From Bacillota bacterium (GTDB lineage: Bacteria > Bacillota > Clostridia > Acetivibrionales > DSM-1351): a stretch of 64,000 nucleotides of DNA. The DNA lies in assembly GCA_023439045.1 (NCBI GenBank), contig JAEXOY010000015.1, positions 1 through 64,000 on the forward strand, written 5' to 3'. Both the position numbers and the translations under genes were made by a program. The notes under the pieces are model-generated. The model was given only the letters and a program-made list of their open reading frames with translations. It did no database searches and had not been told where the DNA came from. Of this stretch, positions 9,280 to 17,387 are shown piece by piece; position 1 is the stretch's first letter; each line of letters starts with the position of its first letter.

Positions 9280-9390
9280 GGTCACAGAGTATTCTATATC
9301 TTAGAAATTTTTGAGAGAGAGAACCTTTGTCAGGAGAGAAATTACTGGTCACAGAGAAATTATGGCAAAGAAAAAATTTTGGTCACAGTG
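9280..9390 (+). repeat. Repeated GGTCACAG motif in the leader of the TetR gene
   Basis: GGTCACAGAG occurs at 9280 and 9347, GGTCACAGTG at 9381, with a degraded copy GTCAGGAGAG at 9329. The copies lie in the untranslated leader, the last about 5 bases before the ribosome binding site. Function unknown; could be a protein or RNA binding site or a duplication remnant. Confidence 0.6.
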
Positions 9391-9404
9391 AAAGGAGATT
9401 GCTT

Positions 9405-10004
9405 ATGTCACCAAGAGAATTTAATGATCATGAGAGAGATTATATAAGAAAAATGCTTATTAAAAAGGCTTTAGAGTTTATAAATACAACTGGAATAAAG
9501 AAGACAACGGTTGAAGACCTTACAAGAGCTGTAGGCATATCAAAGGGAGCATTTTATAAATTTTACACAACTAAAGAAGAGCTTTTCTTTGAAGCATTTG
9601 AAAGTATTGAAGAGCAAGCAAAAGTAAATGTTATGAAGTACTTAATAAACATTAGTAGTTTTAGCAAGGAGAACTTAAAGAAGGTAGTAAAACAGATAGT
9701 ATCCGATAAAGATACCATTGCTATGATTGAGATTATGAATAACTCCGACCTATATAATATGATTCAGCGACTTGATACTGATTCAGTCAGTCGACATTTT
9801 ACTAATGATACTGCTTATGTTGAAGAGTTATTTAGCTTTTTGCAGACAAAAGGGGTAAAAGTGAAAAAGCCTGCTGATGAGTTCTCTGCATACTTAAGAA
9901 CAATTTTTGGCTTAATACTGCAGAAGCAAATTATTGGTGAACAGTATTTGGGCAGAGTTGTAGGCTCATTTATAGACGTATTGATAGATGAAGCAATAGA
10001 GTAG
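9405..10004 (+). CDS. TetR-family transcriptional regulator
   Basis: A 199-residue repressor-type protein. An N-terminal helix-turn-helix (about 22-65) reads KTTVEDLTRAVGISKGAFYKFYTTKEELF, shown here as its usual TetR core with the FYKFY-type recognition helix; the helical C-terminal part should bind a ligand. AAAGGAG seven bases upstream fixes ATG 9405; a longer TTG start at 9327 would read through the leader repeats and has no ribosome binding site. It is the first gene before an ABC exporter pair, so it likely represses its own operon through the palindrome at 9234-9251. Ligand unknown; an exported antimicrobial or envelope stress signal is plausible. Confidence 0.9.
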   Translation: MSPREFNDHERDYIRKMLIKKALEFINTTGIKKTTVEDLTRAVGISKGAFYKFYTTKEELFFEAFESIEEQAKVNVMKYLINISSFSKENLKKVVKQIVSDKDTIAMIEIMNNSDLYNMIQRLDTDSVSRHFTNDTAYVEELFSFLQTKGVKVKKPADEFSAYLRTIFGLILQKQIIGEQYLGRVVGSFIDVLIDEAIE

Positions 10005-10065
10005 ATATTGGATATAAAGAGCAGATATAGATAATAGAGCAAATATAGTAAATGGAGGTATTGGT

Positions 10066-10764
10066 ATGTTCATAGAGGTAAATGACCTTTGCAAGACTTA
10101 TAAAACTGAGGCGACTGAGTTTACAGCACTAGACAAGGTTAATCTTAGTATAGAAAAGGGTGAGATATGCGTTATTCTAGGACCATCTGGTTCAGGAAAG
10201 TCCACTCTTCTCAATATCATTGGTGGCATAGATGACGCTAGCTCGGGAACTATAGTTTGTGATGGTGTGGAAGTGACATCTCTAAAAGGGGAAAAGCTTA
10301 CAAACTATCGCAGAGAAAAGGTTGGATTTATATTTCAGTTTTATAATCTGATTCCCAACTTGACGGTTTATGAAAACATCGAGGCGGTAAAAAATATATC
10401 AAAGAATTCTTTGGATATAGATGAACTGCTAGCAGAGGTAGGCTTACTGGAGTATAAAAATCGATATCCAAGAGAGCTCAGTGGAGGGCAGCAGCAAAGG
10501 GTATCCATTGTGAGAGCCCTTGTCAAAAACCCTTCGCTGCTGCTGTGCGATGAACCCACTGGGGCGCTGGACTTCAAGGGATCGAGAGACATATTGAAGC
10601 TGATTTGTGAGGTGAATAAGAGGTATGGCACCACTGTGCTAATTATTACACACAATAATGCCATCTCCGGTATTGCCAACAGGGTAGTAAGGTTAAGGGG
10701 AGGAGTCATTACCGAAAATGCTTTGAATAACAATATAATTGAAGCTGAAATGGTTGAGTGGTAA
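10066..10764 (+). CDS. ABC transporter ATPase, MacB/LolD-like (second pair)
   Basis: A 232-residue ATPase with Walker A GPSGSGKS, signature LSGGQQQRVSIVRAL and Walker B LLLCDEPTGALD. It is clearly paralogous to the ATPase at 3068-3772, sharing the FQFYNLI and CDEPTGALD stretches. TGGAGG lies 9 bases before ATG 10066. It follows the TetR gene by about 60 bases and precedes its permease by 38, so the three genes are likely one transcript. Confidence 0.92.
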   Translation: MFIEVNDLCKTYKTEATEFTALDKVNLSIEKGEICVILGPSGSGKSTLLNIIGGIDDASSGTIVCDGVEVTSLKGEKLTNYRREKVGFIFQFYNLIPNLTVYENIEAVKNISKNSLDIDELLAEVGLLEYKNRYPRELSGGQQQRVSIVRALVKNPSLLLCDEPTGALDFKGSRDILKLICEVNKRYGTTVLIITHNNAISGIANRVVRLRGGVITENALNNNIIEAEMVEW

Positions 10765-10802
10765 TGATTTTATCACTTTTACATAGAAAGGAGTTGAGGT
10801 AA

Positions 10803-13028
10803 ATGAATAAGCGAATATTAAGGGTGTTGATTGAAAACAAGAGCTTCTACATATCAGCAGTTTTACTGATTGCGTTGGTTACAGCGGTATATATTTCATT
10901 TGTTTCATCAGGCATAAGTGAGAAAAATAGCATTACAAACTTTAGAAATGATTTCAATGTAGAGGATGCTCAGTTTATTACCGGTGTACCCATTGAAAAT
11001 ATAGAAAATATAGAAAAAGAACAAAATGTAGTTATTGAAGAGATGCGTTCAAAAGAAGTAAGCTCTGAAAATAAGGTGGATGTTAAATTACTAGATAGCG
11101 CATCAAAGCTCAATAAATATCAGATAGTAGAGGGAAATGAAATAAATAATGACGATGACATATTGATAAACAGCTTTTATGCATATAAAAATGGAACCCA
11201 AATAGGTGATAAATTCTCTCTTGAAGGCAAGCAGTTTACTATATGCGGCTTTTTCACAAGGCCGGATCACCTCTTTGCCTTGAAAAATATAACTGATTTG
11301 ATACCCAATACAGATACCTATACTACTGCTATCACTTCAAAATCAACTTTTGAAAAGATTAACAAACCTTCGGAAAGCTACTACAGCATAAAACTATTAG
11401 ATCAAACCTCTTTGGATTTCAGGAAAAATAATAGTGAACAACTTAAAATAGTAAGTTGGATAGACAAAGAAGATAATTCGCGAATTGCTACCATAGATAG
11501 TGACATTAATTCATTTAAAATGATAGGTTACGTTGCCCCGATTTTTGCAATGATAGTAGCTTGCTGTTTTGTTGCAGTAGTGTTAGGCAGATTGTTGAAA
11601 AAAGACCTTGCACAAGCGGGAACACTTTATGCACTGGGGTTTAGGCGTAGAGAGTTGGTAGTACATTATATGAGTTATCCCATTATTCTTTGTACTTTAG
11701 GTGTATTGATAGGTATATTTGCGGGTGCCGTTTTGCTACCTTACCTGGACGTTTTTCTAAAGGTACAATATGCAGTTCCCAATATAGATCACCACATCAA
11801 AACAGATACAATAGTAGTTGCAGTATTATTACCTGTGGTAAGTTTACTGCTTACATCCTACTATGTTGTCAATAAGGCACTTAAATTGCCACCGTTAGTG
11901 CTTATGAGGGGTGGCGCTCAAAAGGTAAGGATAGGTTATTTCGAGAAATTTATTAAGTCTACTAGACTTAGCTTTGTTAAAAGATTCAAGATAAAGGAGA
12001 TACTGAGGAATATTCCAAGAACACTGTTGGTTATTGTAGGGGTTGCATTTTCTTCGATGCTTATGCTTTTCGGCTTTGTAATTATGGATAGTATAGATCA
12101 AGCTGTGAAGGACCCAATGGAATCGTTTAACTACCAATATGCATACTCCTTAAAAATGCCTGTTAAGGACTTGCCAGAAGGTAGTGAGGGTTTTATGAGG
12201 GGACTATATGAGCTGGCAGATAAAGAAGGCCGTGGAGAGGGCTTTAGCATTTGGGGAGTTGCTCCTGATACCCAAATGCTAAATATTCATGATGAACAAG
12301 GCCAAAAGCTTTCCATGGGTAGAGTAATCGTATCAAAACCACTTATGAACAAGCTTGATATAAAATTAGGGGATAGCATCAAGATTCGAAATAAGTTAAC
12401 CCTGAAGGAATATACTTTAAAGGTAGATGAATGCTCTGATATAAATGTAGGACAGTATATTTATATGCCTATAGAAAGCTACAAGAGCATGCTGGGGCTG
12501 AATACAACAATGTATTCAGGTGTATTCAGTATGAGGGAAGTAAAGGAGCTAAATCAGGATAATATTTTAAGTGTTACTAAAAGTGATGAATTCGCAGATG
12601 GTATAGAAACCATGATGTCACCTATTCGTGGACTATTATATATTTTGGGCATACTTGCAGCAATAATTGGCCTGTTGATTTTATATGTAGTAATATCCAT
12701 GCTGATAGAGGAAAACAGAAGCAATATATCGTTGTTCAAGGTATTGGGATATTATAAAAAGGATATTGACTCCTTAATAATTAACTCAACGGACGTGCTA
12801 GTACTGATAGGATTTATATTTTCAATACCATTAGTGATGGGAATATCTCAGTTAATGATGAATGCAATTACCGAAACAATGAGCTTCTACATATATGTTG
12901 TATTGAAGCCCATAAGCATATCGATAGGATTTGTACTTATCTGGTTAACCTTTATGATTTCTAAAATATTGAGCAGGAAAAAGACTGCGGCTATAAGTAT
13001 GGTAGATAGTCTGAAGGCCAGGGAGTAG
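10803..13028 (+). CDS. FtsX-type ABC permease (second pair)
   Basis: A 741-residue permease with an N-terminal membrane segment (about 15-35), an extracytoplasmic domain (about 40-230), three helices at about 240-360, a second extracytoplasmic domain (about 430-600) and three C-terminal helices. This is the same two-FtsX-unit plan as the 3772-6804 permease but without its long coiled coil. AAAGGAG lies about 11 bases before ATG 10803. The partner ATPase is immediately upstream. Substrate unknown. Confidence 0.9.
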   Translation: MNKRILRVLIENKSFYISAVLLIALVTAVYISFVSSGISEKNSITNFRNDFNVEDAQFITGVPIENIENIEKEQNVVIEEMRSKEVSSENKVDVKLLDSASKLNKYQIVEGNEINNDDDILINSFYAYKNGTQIGDKFSLEGKQFTICGFFTRPDHLFALKNITDLIPNTDTYTTAITSKSTFEKINKPSESYYSIKLLDQTSLDFRKNNSEQLKIVSWIDKEDNSRIATIDSDINSFKMIGYVAPIFAMIVACCFVAVVLGRLLKKDLAQAGTLYALGFRRRELVVHYMSYPIILCTLGVLIGIFAGAVLLPYLDVFLKVQYAVPNIDHHIKTDTIVVAVLLPVVSLLLTSYYVVNKALKLPPLVLMRGGAQKVRIGYFEKFIKSTRLSFVKRFKIKEILRNIPRTLLVIVGVAFSSMLMLFGFVIMDSIDQAVKDPMESFNYQYAYSLKMPVKDLPEGSEGFMRGLYELADKEGRGEGFSIWGVAPDTQMLNIHDEQGQKLSMGRVIVSKPLMNKLDIKLGDSIKIRNKLTLKEYTLKVDECSDINVGQYIYMPIESYKSMLGLNTTMYSGVFSMREVKELNQDNILSVTKSDEFADGIETMMSPIRGLLYILGILAAIIGLLILYVVISMLIEENRSNISLFKVLGYYKKDIDSLIINSTDVLVLIGFIFSIPLVMGISQLMMNAITETMSFYIYVVLKPISISIGFVLIWLTFMISKILSRKKTAAISMVDSLKARE

Positions 13029-13100
13029 GGAATAAGAGAGGCTAGAATCAATTTAATGCTACTTACAATACTCATATTTATCAGATTACAGATATAGTAG

Positions 13101-13136
13101 AAAGAGGATTGCTAAAAAGAGCTAGCAATCCTCTTT
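13101..13136. terminator. Terminator between the ABC operon and a convergent small gene
   Basis: AAAGAGGATTGCTA (13101-13114) pairs perfectly with TAGCAATCCTCTTT (13123-13136), loop 8. The right arm contains the stop and last codons of the minus-strand gene. Confidence 0.8.
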
Positions 13137-13367
13137 GCTTTGCGCATTCTTAGGGGAAAATTGCTGGTTTATAAAAGTAAAGCTACAATCTATATTTTGG
13201 CTAAATATGTCGGACATAGATCTGCTTGCACTGTCATCTATCTTTAGGAGAACATGCTCCTCAAGTACAGCTATTACTATACCATAGCCGATTAATGTAT
13301 CATTTCGTGTTATGGCGATATTGTCGTCTTGTTTAATGAAATCTGTTTTTACACATTGTATAATCAT
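13122..13367 (-). CDS. Small conserved-looking protein of unknown function
   Basis: An 81-residue, soluble, beta-rich protein (IAITRNDTLIGYGIVIAV, VLLKIDD); I do not recognise the family. The ATG at 13367 has TAGGAGTG about 7 bases upstream, which supports real translation. Its last codons form one arm of the terminator at 13101-13136. It stands between the ABC exporter and the barrel-enzyme gene, with its own leader. Function cannot be assigned. Confidence 0.65.
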   Translation of the reverse strand: MIIQCVKTDFIKQDDNIAITRNDTLIGYGIVIAVLEEHVLLKIDDSASRSMSDIFSQNIDCSFTFINQQFSPKNAQSKEDC

Positions 13368-13448
13368 ACAAACACTCCTATGGATTAGAATCCCATATTT
13401 AGCATTTCCATGCTGGTATGTATGTATACATCAGTTCCACAGCAAAGC

Positions 13449-13486
13449 AAAAAACCCTGCCTCACTCCAATAAGGCAGGGTTTTTT
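13449..13486 (-). terminator. Terminator of the barrel-enzyme gene
   Basis: AAAAAACCCTGCCT (13449-13462) pairs with AGGCAGGGTTTTTT (13473-13486), with a T6 run on either strand. It lies 10 bases past the stop of the minus-strand gene. Confidence 0.9.
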
Positions 13487-13496
13487 GGTGGATGTT

Positions 13497-15197
13497 TTAT
13501 ATAATACAAAGGCACGTAAACGTGGAAGGTGCCAGGGAAATGTCAATATAGGTAATGCCGTTTTTGGTAAAGCCGGAATAGGTCTTATTGTTAATTAGAT
13601 CCCTGATATGTACATTTTCTCTGTGAATAGCCACTGTAACTGTAGTGTTTGTCCTCAAAAACGATTCAAGTATAAAGGTGTTATTATCATACATAAATAA
13701 ACCGATGTTTGAAGCCCCCTCAATATGTACGGGCAGTTTTGAACAAATATTCCTGCGCAATATATTAAGCACATTCAAAGGATAGTTATATAAATCTTCA
13801 AATTTGTCAGGTATGGTAAGTACAAATAACTTTCCAGCACTATACTTGCTCTGGAGAAGTACAGGACAGCTTGAATTTTCTCCGACTGCTACTGCAATCT
13901 GCCAACTATCATTAGTGCTAAATTCTATCTGAGGAAGCGATATGCTTGTCGAGCCATACTGGTAATCCAAAAAGGCACTGTCCTTCATTTCAGTAGCAAA
14001 ATAATTGGTGCTAAATTTTCTGCAGGAGTATCTTATTTCTGCAAGGGTATTGATGCTTTCCTCTAGGGCTTCCAAGAGCCCAGAGGTAATGTATACAGAG
14101 GCGCCATTTGAGAGGCTAGTCTTTATTTTTGGGATAAGTGCTTTGTCAAAGGCTGCACTCCTTGTAAGCAAAATTAATTCACTATCAACAGGATATTCAG
14201 CGCTGGGCTGAAGGGGCAGGCCAAGCATACCTAAATATCCATGAATATAGTCCTCACCACAGGAATCAAAAGGCTTATAGCAGTCAATTCCCACTGGCTT
14301 ACCCAATAGTGGAAGCACTTTATCCAGTTCACTGAATACAAAGCCTGCTAAAGGCACAAATATTCTGTTATGATTGGCCAGATTGCCTGCACAGAACAGG
14401 GTTATCTCCTTTGCCTTTGCAAAAGCGGTTAGGTTTATCTGTTCTACAAATGAGTTGAGATTATACTTACAATCAAAGGAATCAAACCAACCTCCAAGGT
14501 TATTTTCACCAGCAATACTATCAATATATCTCATTATAAAATAACCAATATACCTTTGTAGATTTTGCTGAGTAGTCTTTGGATCTCGTGTCTCAGTGCC
14601 GGTATAAACGCTATCAAAAATATTTACCTGTCTTTTTATACTGTAGCCTGTAGATTGATGGTGGTCATACCAGTTGGGGTATTTAATTATCATTTTTACA
14701 GTTGGATTTACTGATTTTGCTTCAGATACAAGTAATTTTGAGAAATCTCCAAGTTGGTTTGTCCTAAAGTTTGACCAACCAGAAGTGGACTTATTGCTGA
14801 TACACAAATCGCATTTACAGTTAGTGAAAAAGAAGTCATCAAGTATTACCTCGTCAAATAGTTGAGCTGTGTTTCTTACTACATTAATTAATTCGTTTCG
14901 GTGGCTTTCACTACTATAGCAAAATGAACGGAAGTCCCATGAGCCTTCTCCCTTTGCAACAGTTGTAATTGCACCCGAAACCTTTATCCCTTTTTTATTA
15001 AAATAGCTTTTAAAGAAGGTCATATCCTCAATACTAAAGTACATGCCTGCTCTGTAAGTCTCGAGGTATACCTTGTCTATTGAAATATTTTTTTCAAAAA
15101 AGTTCATATCTTCTTCAAACTTATCAATATTATTCTTGCATAGATTTAAATCAAAACAGGTAAAAAATATCGCAACATCAAAATTCTTATACGCCAT
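13497..15197 (-). CDS. Putative TIM-barrel glycoside-hydrolase-like protein
   Basis: A 566-residue cytoplasmic protein without signal peptide. The first 300 residues look like an alpha/beta barrel (VYLETYRAG, VILDDFFFTNCKCDLC, MIIKYPNWYD), with an acidic pair DD before a CxCxxC cluster as in several uncharacterised hydrolase-like families. A middle glutamine-amidotransferase-like or Trp-rich fold (about 320-480) and a beta C-terminus follow. Homologues are sometimes labelled permease, which the sequence does not support as there are no membrane helices. ATG 15197 is chosen because AGAGAGGTG precedes it; an 18-codon upstream extension lacks a site. An AraC regulator is encoded directly upstream on the same strand. 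Substrate unknown; a glycan is inferred. Confidence 0.55.
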   Translation of the reverse strand: MAYKNFDVAIFFTCFDLNLCKNNIDKFEEDMNFFEKNISIDKVYLETYRAGMYFSIEDMTFFKSYFNKKGIKVSGAITTVAKGEGSWDFRSFCYSSESHRNELINVVRNTAQLFDEVILDDFFFTNCKCDLCISNKSTSGWSNFRTNQLGDFSKLLVSEAKSVNPTVKMIIKYPNWYDHHQSTGYSIKRQVNIFDSVYTGTETRDPKTTQQNLQRYIGYFIMRYIDSIAGENNLGGWFDSFDCKYNLNSFVEQINLTAFAKAKEITLFCAGNLANHNRIFVPLAGFVFSELDKVLPLLGKPVGIDCYKPFDSCGEDYIHGYLGMLGLPLQPSAEYPVDSELILLTRSAAFDKALIPKIKTSLSNGASVYITSGLLEALEESINTLAEIRYSCRKFSTNYFATEMKDSAFLDYQYGSTSISLPQIEFSTNDSWQIAVAVGENSSCPVLLQSKYSAGKLFVLTIPDKFEDLYNYPLNVLNILRRNICSKLPVHIEGASNIGLFMYDNNTFILESFLRTNTTVTVAIHRENVHIRDLINNKTYSGFTKNGITYIDISLAPSTFTCLCII

Positions 15198-15209
15198 AAT
15201 ACACCTCTC

Positions 15210-15302
15210 TATGAAATGAAACCATGTTATGAGTTCATACTTATACTGCAATGGTTGTTTTTAAGAATTCACCTATGAAGTGAGACAATCTTATGAGCTC
15301 AT
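15210..15302 (-). repeat. Two 29-bp direct repeats upstream of the barrel-enzyme gene
   Basis: Imperfect copies at 15210-15238 and 15274-15302 match at about 23 of 29 positions; both begin TATGAA and end with a CTCAT/TTCAT element. Start-to-start distance is 64 bp, about six helical turns, so both face the same side of DNA. The AraC gene ends at 15349, so these are candidate binding sites for its product. Confidence 0.65.
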
Positions 15303-15348
15303 TATATATACTTTAGTGGATATATGGCTCGTCACTACTTGCTTTAAA

Positions 15349-16212
15349 TTACTCAAATGTTGCTCTTTTAAATTGTGATGGGGAAACTCCCTTTGCTTGC
15401 TTAAATACCCTGTTGAATGTTTTTATGCTATTAAAGCCGCATTTAAAGGCTATTTCAGCGATTGAATCTGTAGAAGCAAGCAGAAGATTTACAGCCTTTG
15501 ATATCTTGTAGTTGTTCAGATATTGCCAAAAAGTAAGTCCTGTAGCTTCCTTGAAAAACCTTGTAAAGTGGTACATACTGAAATTAGCCACCTTCGCTAC
15601 TTCGTCCAGGGTTATCTGCTCCTGATAATTCTTATCAATATATTTAAACACCGATTCTAATATTTCTAGTCGCTTTAAATGTTTATTCTGTTCTAGCGCG
15701 CATACAGTTTCAGTAGGTAGATGCCGAAGCAATCCACCTGTTAATTCGTACAAACCTGCCCCTACAAGAAACTCATATCCCTTTTGTCTTTGCAGCGATT
15801 CATTAGATAGCTTCAGAATAAGGTTTTCAAAAAAAGCATGCATGTCATGAGTGACTGGGATATACCCATTTGTGACTTTTTGTGAAGATACCAATGTAGA
15901 TAATTCTCCAAAGATTGAAAACTCAAGTTGAATTATAAGTCGCTCACACCTATCTTGCTGCATGAGAAAGTAGTGAATCTCACCCGGCCAGACAACGAAT
16001 ATATCTCTTGGATTGAGAGTATAGACTGAGTTGTTATAACCAAGTTGTAACTTTTCTCCGGTAACATAAATGATTTCCATACTTTCATGCCAATGTGGGG
16101 GAAATTCCAGAGGGGCTGTTTTAAAAATATTAATTGGAATATTATATTTATAATATATTCGCGATTTTCCACAATGGGTTGAGAATAAGCCCTTTTGATG
16201 CATTACTGCCAT
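15349..16212 (-). CDS. AraC-family transcriptional regulator
   Basis: A 287-residue regulator with an N-terminal cupin sensing domain (about 20-120; PPHWHESMEIIYV, DIFVVWPGEIHYF) and a C-terminal double helix-turn-helix (about 185-285; LDEVAKVANFSMYHFTRFFKEA, given here as its first helix pair, then SIAEIAFKCGFNSIKTF). Such proteins usually activate sugar genes. CGGAGG precedes ATG 16212. It lies upstream of the barrel-enzyme gene on the same strand and is divergent from the GntR gene. Candidate sites are the direct repeats at 15210-15302. Confidence 0.92.
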   Translation of the reverse strand: MAVMHQKGLFSTHCGKSRIYYKYNIPINIFKTAPLEFPPHWHESMEIIYVTGEKLQLGYNNSVYTLNPRDIFVVWPGEIHYFLMQQDRCERLIIQLEFSIFGELSTLVSSQKVTNGYIPVTHDMHAFFENLILKLSNESLQRQKGYEFLVGAGLYELTGGLLRHLPTETVCALEQNKHLKRLEILESVFKYIDKNYQEQITLDEVAKVANFSMYHFTRFFKEATGLTFWQYLNNYKISKAVNLLLASTDSIAEIAFKCGFNSIKTFNRVFKQAKGVSPSQFKRATFE

Positions 16213-16251
16213 AACGACCTCCGTAATTTGTTACGACTGGATAATACTTCA

Positions 16252-16280
16252 ATTGTAAATATATTTTATTGCAAAATCAA
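16252..16280 (-). promoter_or_regulatory. Promoter of the AraC gene
   Basis: On the minus strand TTGATT (16280-16275), 17-base spacer, TACAAT (16257-16252), about 40 bases before the start codon. Confidence 0.55.
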
Positions 16281-16308
16281 TATGCAGCACACAATATACC
16301 AACAATTA

Positions 16309-16365
16309 TTGACATTAGCCAACCTGTTAAGTAAAATTGAGATGAAAAAAGTGGTATAACTCAAC
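16309..16365 (+). promoter_or_regulatory. Promoter and candidate operator of the GntR gene
   Basis: TTGACA (16309-16314), 17-base spacer, TAAAAT (16332-16337). Just downstream, AGTGGTATAACTCAAC (16350-16365) resembles the dre-type sites of NagR/DasR regulators and shares its AGTGGTATA core with the site at 17213-17228. This suggests autoregulation. Confidence 0.65.
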
Positions 16366-16381
16366 AGGAGGCAAAACCAAT

Positions 16382-17110
16382 ATGTTTATTGACAAAAAGA
16401 GTCCAATACCTGCTTATTATCAGCTGAAAAATATACTACTTGAGCAAATAAGAGCAGGAGAATATAAGGCTGGGGACTGCGTACCTTCTGAGAGGGAGCT
16501 TTCAGACTCATTAAATATAAGCCGCATGACTGCAAGACAGGCTATTAACCTACTTGCTCAGGAAGGGTACCTTGTTAGGGAAAAGGGCAAGGGTACTTTT
16601 GTAAGCCATTCTAAGTTTCAACAAAAGAATATTGACAGCTTTTCCAAAACCATTCAGACCTCTGGAAAGACTCCTTCAACCATAGTATTAGGCTTCGATA
16701 AAGATACTCAATGCTTTGATGTTAAGAAATTATTGGATGTGTCAATTGATGAAACAATAGTAAGGATTAGGAGGCTCAGATTAGCAGATAATGAGCCTAT
16801 TGCTATAGAAGAATTATATATTCCGGAGAAGCTTTGTGCGGGTATTGAAGAGCTAGACTTAACTCATTCCTTTTATGAAATAATCAAGGATAAATACTCT
16901 ATTATTATTGACCACGTTGATTATACTATTGAAGCGAAAAATGCCAATAAGGAGATACAGCACTTACTTGACATAGCTCCAGGCACTCCAGTGCTCAAAA
17001 TATCAGGTATTACTTATTCACCTGCTGGAAGCAAGCTTTTTTACCAAAGTGACTTGTATAGATCTGACAAATACAATTACCACGTAACCATATATTCTAC
17101 TGATAAGTAG
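16382..17110 (+). CDS. GntR/HutC-family regulator with UTRA ligand domain
   Basis: A 242-residue regulator. The N-terminal winged helix (about 5-70) contains PSERELSDSLNISRMTARQA and a wing reading REKGKGTFVS; a UTRA domain (about 90-235) should bind a phosphorylated (amino) sugar. This is the plan of NagR (YvoA) and DasR. AGGAGG lies about 10 bases before ATG 16382. The next gene encodes a SIS-domain amino-sugar enzyme with a matching operator-like site in its promoter, so the pair probably forms a small regulon for an amino-sugar phosphate. Confidence 0.9.
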   Translation: MFIDKKSPIPAYYQLKNILLEQIRAGEYKAGDCVPSERELSDSLNISRMTARQAINLLAQEGYLVREKGKGTFVSHSKFQQKNIDSFSKTIQTSGKTPSTIVLGFDKDTQCFDVKKLLDVSIDETIVRIRRLRLADNEPIAIEELYIPEKLCAGIEELDLTHSFYEIIKDKYSIIIDHVDYTIEAKNANKEIQHLLDIAPGTPVLKISGITYSPAGSKLFYQSDLYRSDKYNYHVTIYSTDK

Positions 17111-17193
17111 GGAGTTTATTTATGGATTTACTATATATTTTTATGATATTTTGTACATGTTTTTTCGTATATCAACTTGAAAAATTTAAAGTG

Positions 17194-17228
17194 TTGATAT
17201 ATACTTAAGTTAAGTGGTATATACAACT
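17194..17228 (+). promoter_or_regulatory. Promoter and candidate GntR operator of the SIS gene
   Basis: TTGATA (17194-17199), 18-base spacer, TATATA (17218-17223). AGTGGTATATACAACT (17213-17228) overlaps the -10 and shares AGTGGTATA and CAAC with the site in the GntR promoter. No other feature is seen in the 17111-17387 gap. Confidence 0.6.
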
Positions 17229-17387
17229 ATACAACTAGACTAAATTTCATTATGACAATTTTTGTATTGCATCTTTAGTGTTGAATCGAAATAAAGAACA
17301 TCTTGGGCTAAGGCAAACTACATATTAGTTTTTATAGTACATATCATGGAACAAGTTTAATTTGGTTTAATTATGGGGGAGATAATT

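Noticed and set aside
9327..9404. N-terminal extension of the TetR protein from TTG 9327
   Set aside because: No ribosome binding site; it would translate the leader repeats, and AAAGGAG marks ATG 9405.
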